NCBI GenBank assembly: GCA_035249175.1
Contig: DATFGT010000125.1
Coordinates: 1 to 51,103 of the forward strand
DNA from: 66-474 sp035249175
Lineage (GTDB): Bacteria > Pseudomonadota > Gammaproteobacteria > Xanthomonadales > Rhodanobacteraceae
Length of the DNA: 51,103 bases
Direction: 5' to 3'
Shown: positions 50,755 through 51,103 of the stretch, piece by piece
How the letters are laid out: each line of letters starts with the position of its first letter
How positions within the stretch are numbered: the first letter of the stretch is position 1
The notes under the pieces: model-generated
Told to the model about the DNA's origin: nothing
The model's database searches: none
The model's input: only the letters and a program-made list of their open reading frames with translations
Translations under genes and position numbers: made by a program

Positions 50755-51103
50755 CTCCCATTCCAGTCCATCACGGCATTGAAAAACATCCGGTAGCTGC
50801 CGATGGTTTCGCCGCGCCAGATCGGGTTGTTGGCAAACAACAGCACGTGGCCGTTGCCGTAGCTCGCATCCACCACCGCCGGGTGTTCCGCCATGGCACT
50901 GCCGTTTTCCAGCAGCCCGGAGACCAGAAACTTGCCCGCATCGGCCCAGCGCGCGATCACCACCGGCCGCGCGGTCTCCGGAATCACGAACGGATTGTTG
51001 CGGGCCTGCTCGGCGTTCAGTGGCACTGCCTGCCAAGGCTTCACGTCCGGCAGCGCTGGCGGCGCCTGGTATGGCCGGCCTTCGGGCACGTCGGCATCGT
51101 CGG
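50751..51103 (-). CDS. C-terminal part of an M14-type zinc carboxypeptidase family protein (partial)
   Basis: The frame is open to the window edge, giving the last 116 residues. The segment AVVDASYGNGHVLLFANNPI followed by WRGETIGSYRMFFNAVM matches the C-terminal, amidotransferase-like domain of large secreted M14 peptidases (usually 850-950 residues). The catalytic zinc domain would lie outside the window, so activity cannot be judged. The stop overlaps the next gene's start. Confidence 0.65.
   Translation of the reverse strand, partial: DDADVPEGRPYQAPPALPDVKPWQAVPLNAEQARNNPFVIPETARPVVIARWADAGKFLVSGLLENGSAMAEHPAVVDASYGNGHVLLFANNPIWRGETIGSYRMFFNAVMDWNGR

Overview
The window looks like a high-GC gammaproteobacterial chromosome of the order Xanthomonadales (Lysobacterales), most likely a Rhodanobacteraceae relative such as Rhodanobacter or Dyella. 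This is an inference from gene content and order (comEC-exbB-exbD-msbA-lpxK, sdhCDAB-sdhE-ygfX-lolCD, an EpmA-type lysyl ligase, SbcB) and from codon use. No rRNA, tRNA or CRISPR array was recognised.

Positions 1-2920 are accessory DNA. The left edge holds the 3' end of a coiled-coil gene and an unrecognised gene. A 1.7-kb cassette follows, bounded by a perfect 20-bp direct repeat (1096-1115 and 2804-2823). It carries a DUF3653/XafT-like HTH gene, a ribbon-helix-helix protein with a C-terminal SEC-C zinc motif, and three short, overlapping genes, one with an in-frame amber codon. No integrase or transposase is visible, so it may be a small element that borrows host recombinases (IMEX-like) or a filamentous-phage satellite. 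To its right is a decayed PRC-barrel gene end.

Positions 3110-18193 form a sugar-phosphate region. A tight minus-strand operon runs GH94 glycoside phosphorylase, zwf, a HAD phosphatase, tal, pgi, pgm and a DUF2945 gene, most junctions being 1-4 base overlaps. On the plus strand further along are gnd and pgl. Together they could take glucose-1-phosphate from beta-glucan phosphorolysis through Pgm and Pgi into glycolysis or the oxidative pentose phosphate pathway. DUF6065 and DUF4153 genes lie between.

Positions 18370-27590 hold nucleic-acid and transport genes: orn, sbcB, a DUF2461 gene, epmA, ligA, a DHA2-type MFS transporter and a Kef-type antiporter. The 620-bp gap before the MFS gene is full of hairpin repeats.

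Positions 27718-40755 are an almost unbroken minus-strand envelope and respiration block: a small SdhAF4-like (DUF1674) gene, sdhC, sdhD, sdhA, sdhB, sdhE, ygfX, lolC, lolD, comEC, exbB, exbD, msbA and lpxK. Positions 40872-51103 hold ygfZ, a SleB-like wall hydrolase, two glycine-zipper lipoproteins, a TatD-family nuclease, tcdA, a large secreted Asp-box (VPS10/sortilin-like) protein with a coupled secreted partner, an Mpo1-like protein, a cold-shock protein, a small membrane protein and the 3' end of an M14 peptidase gene.
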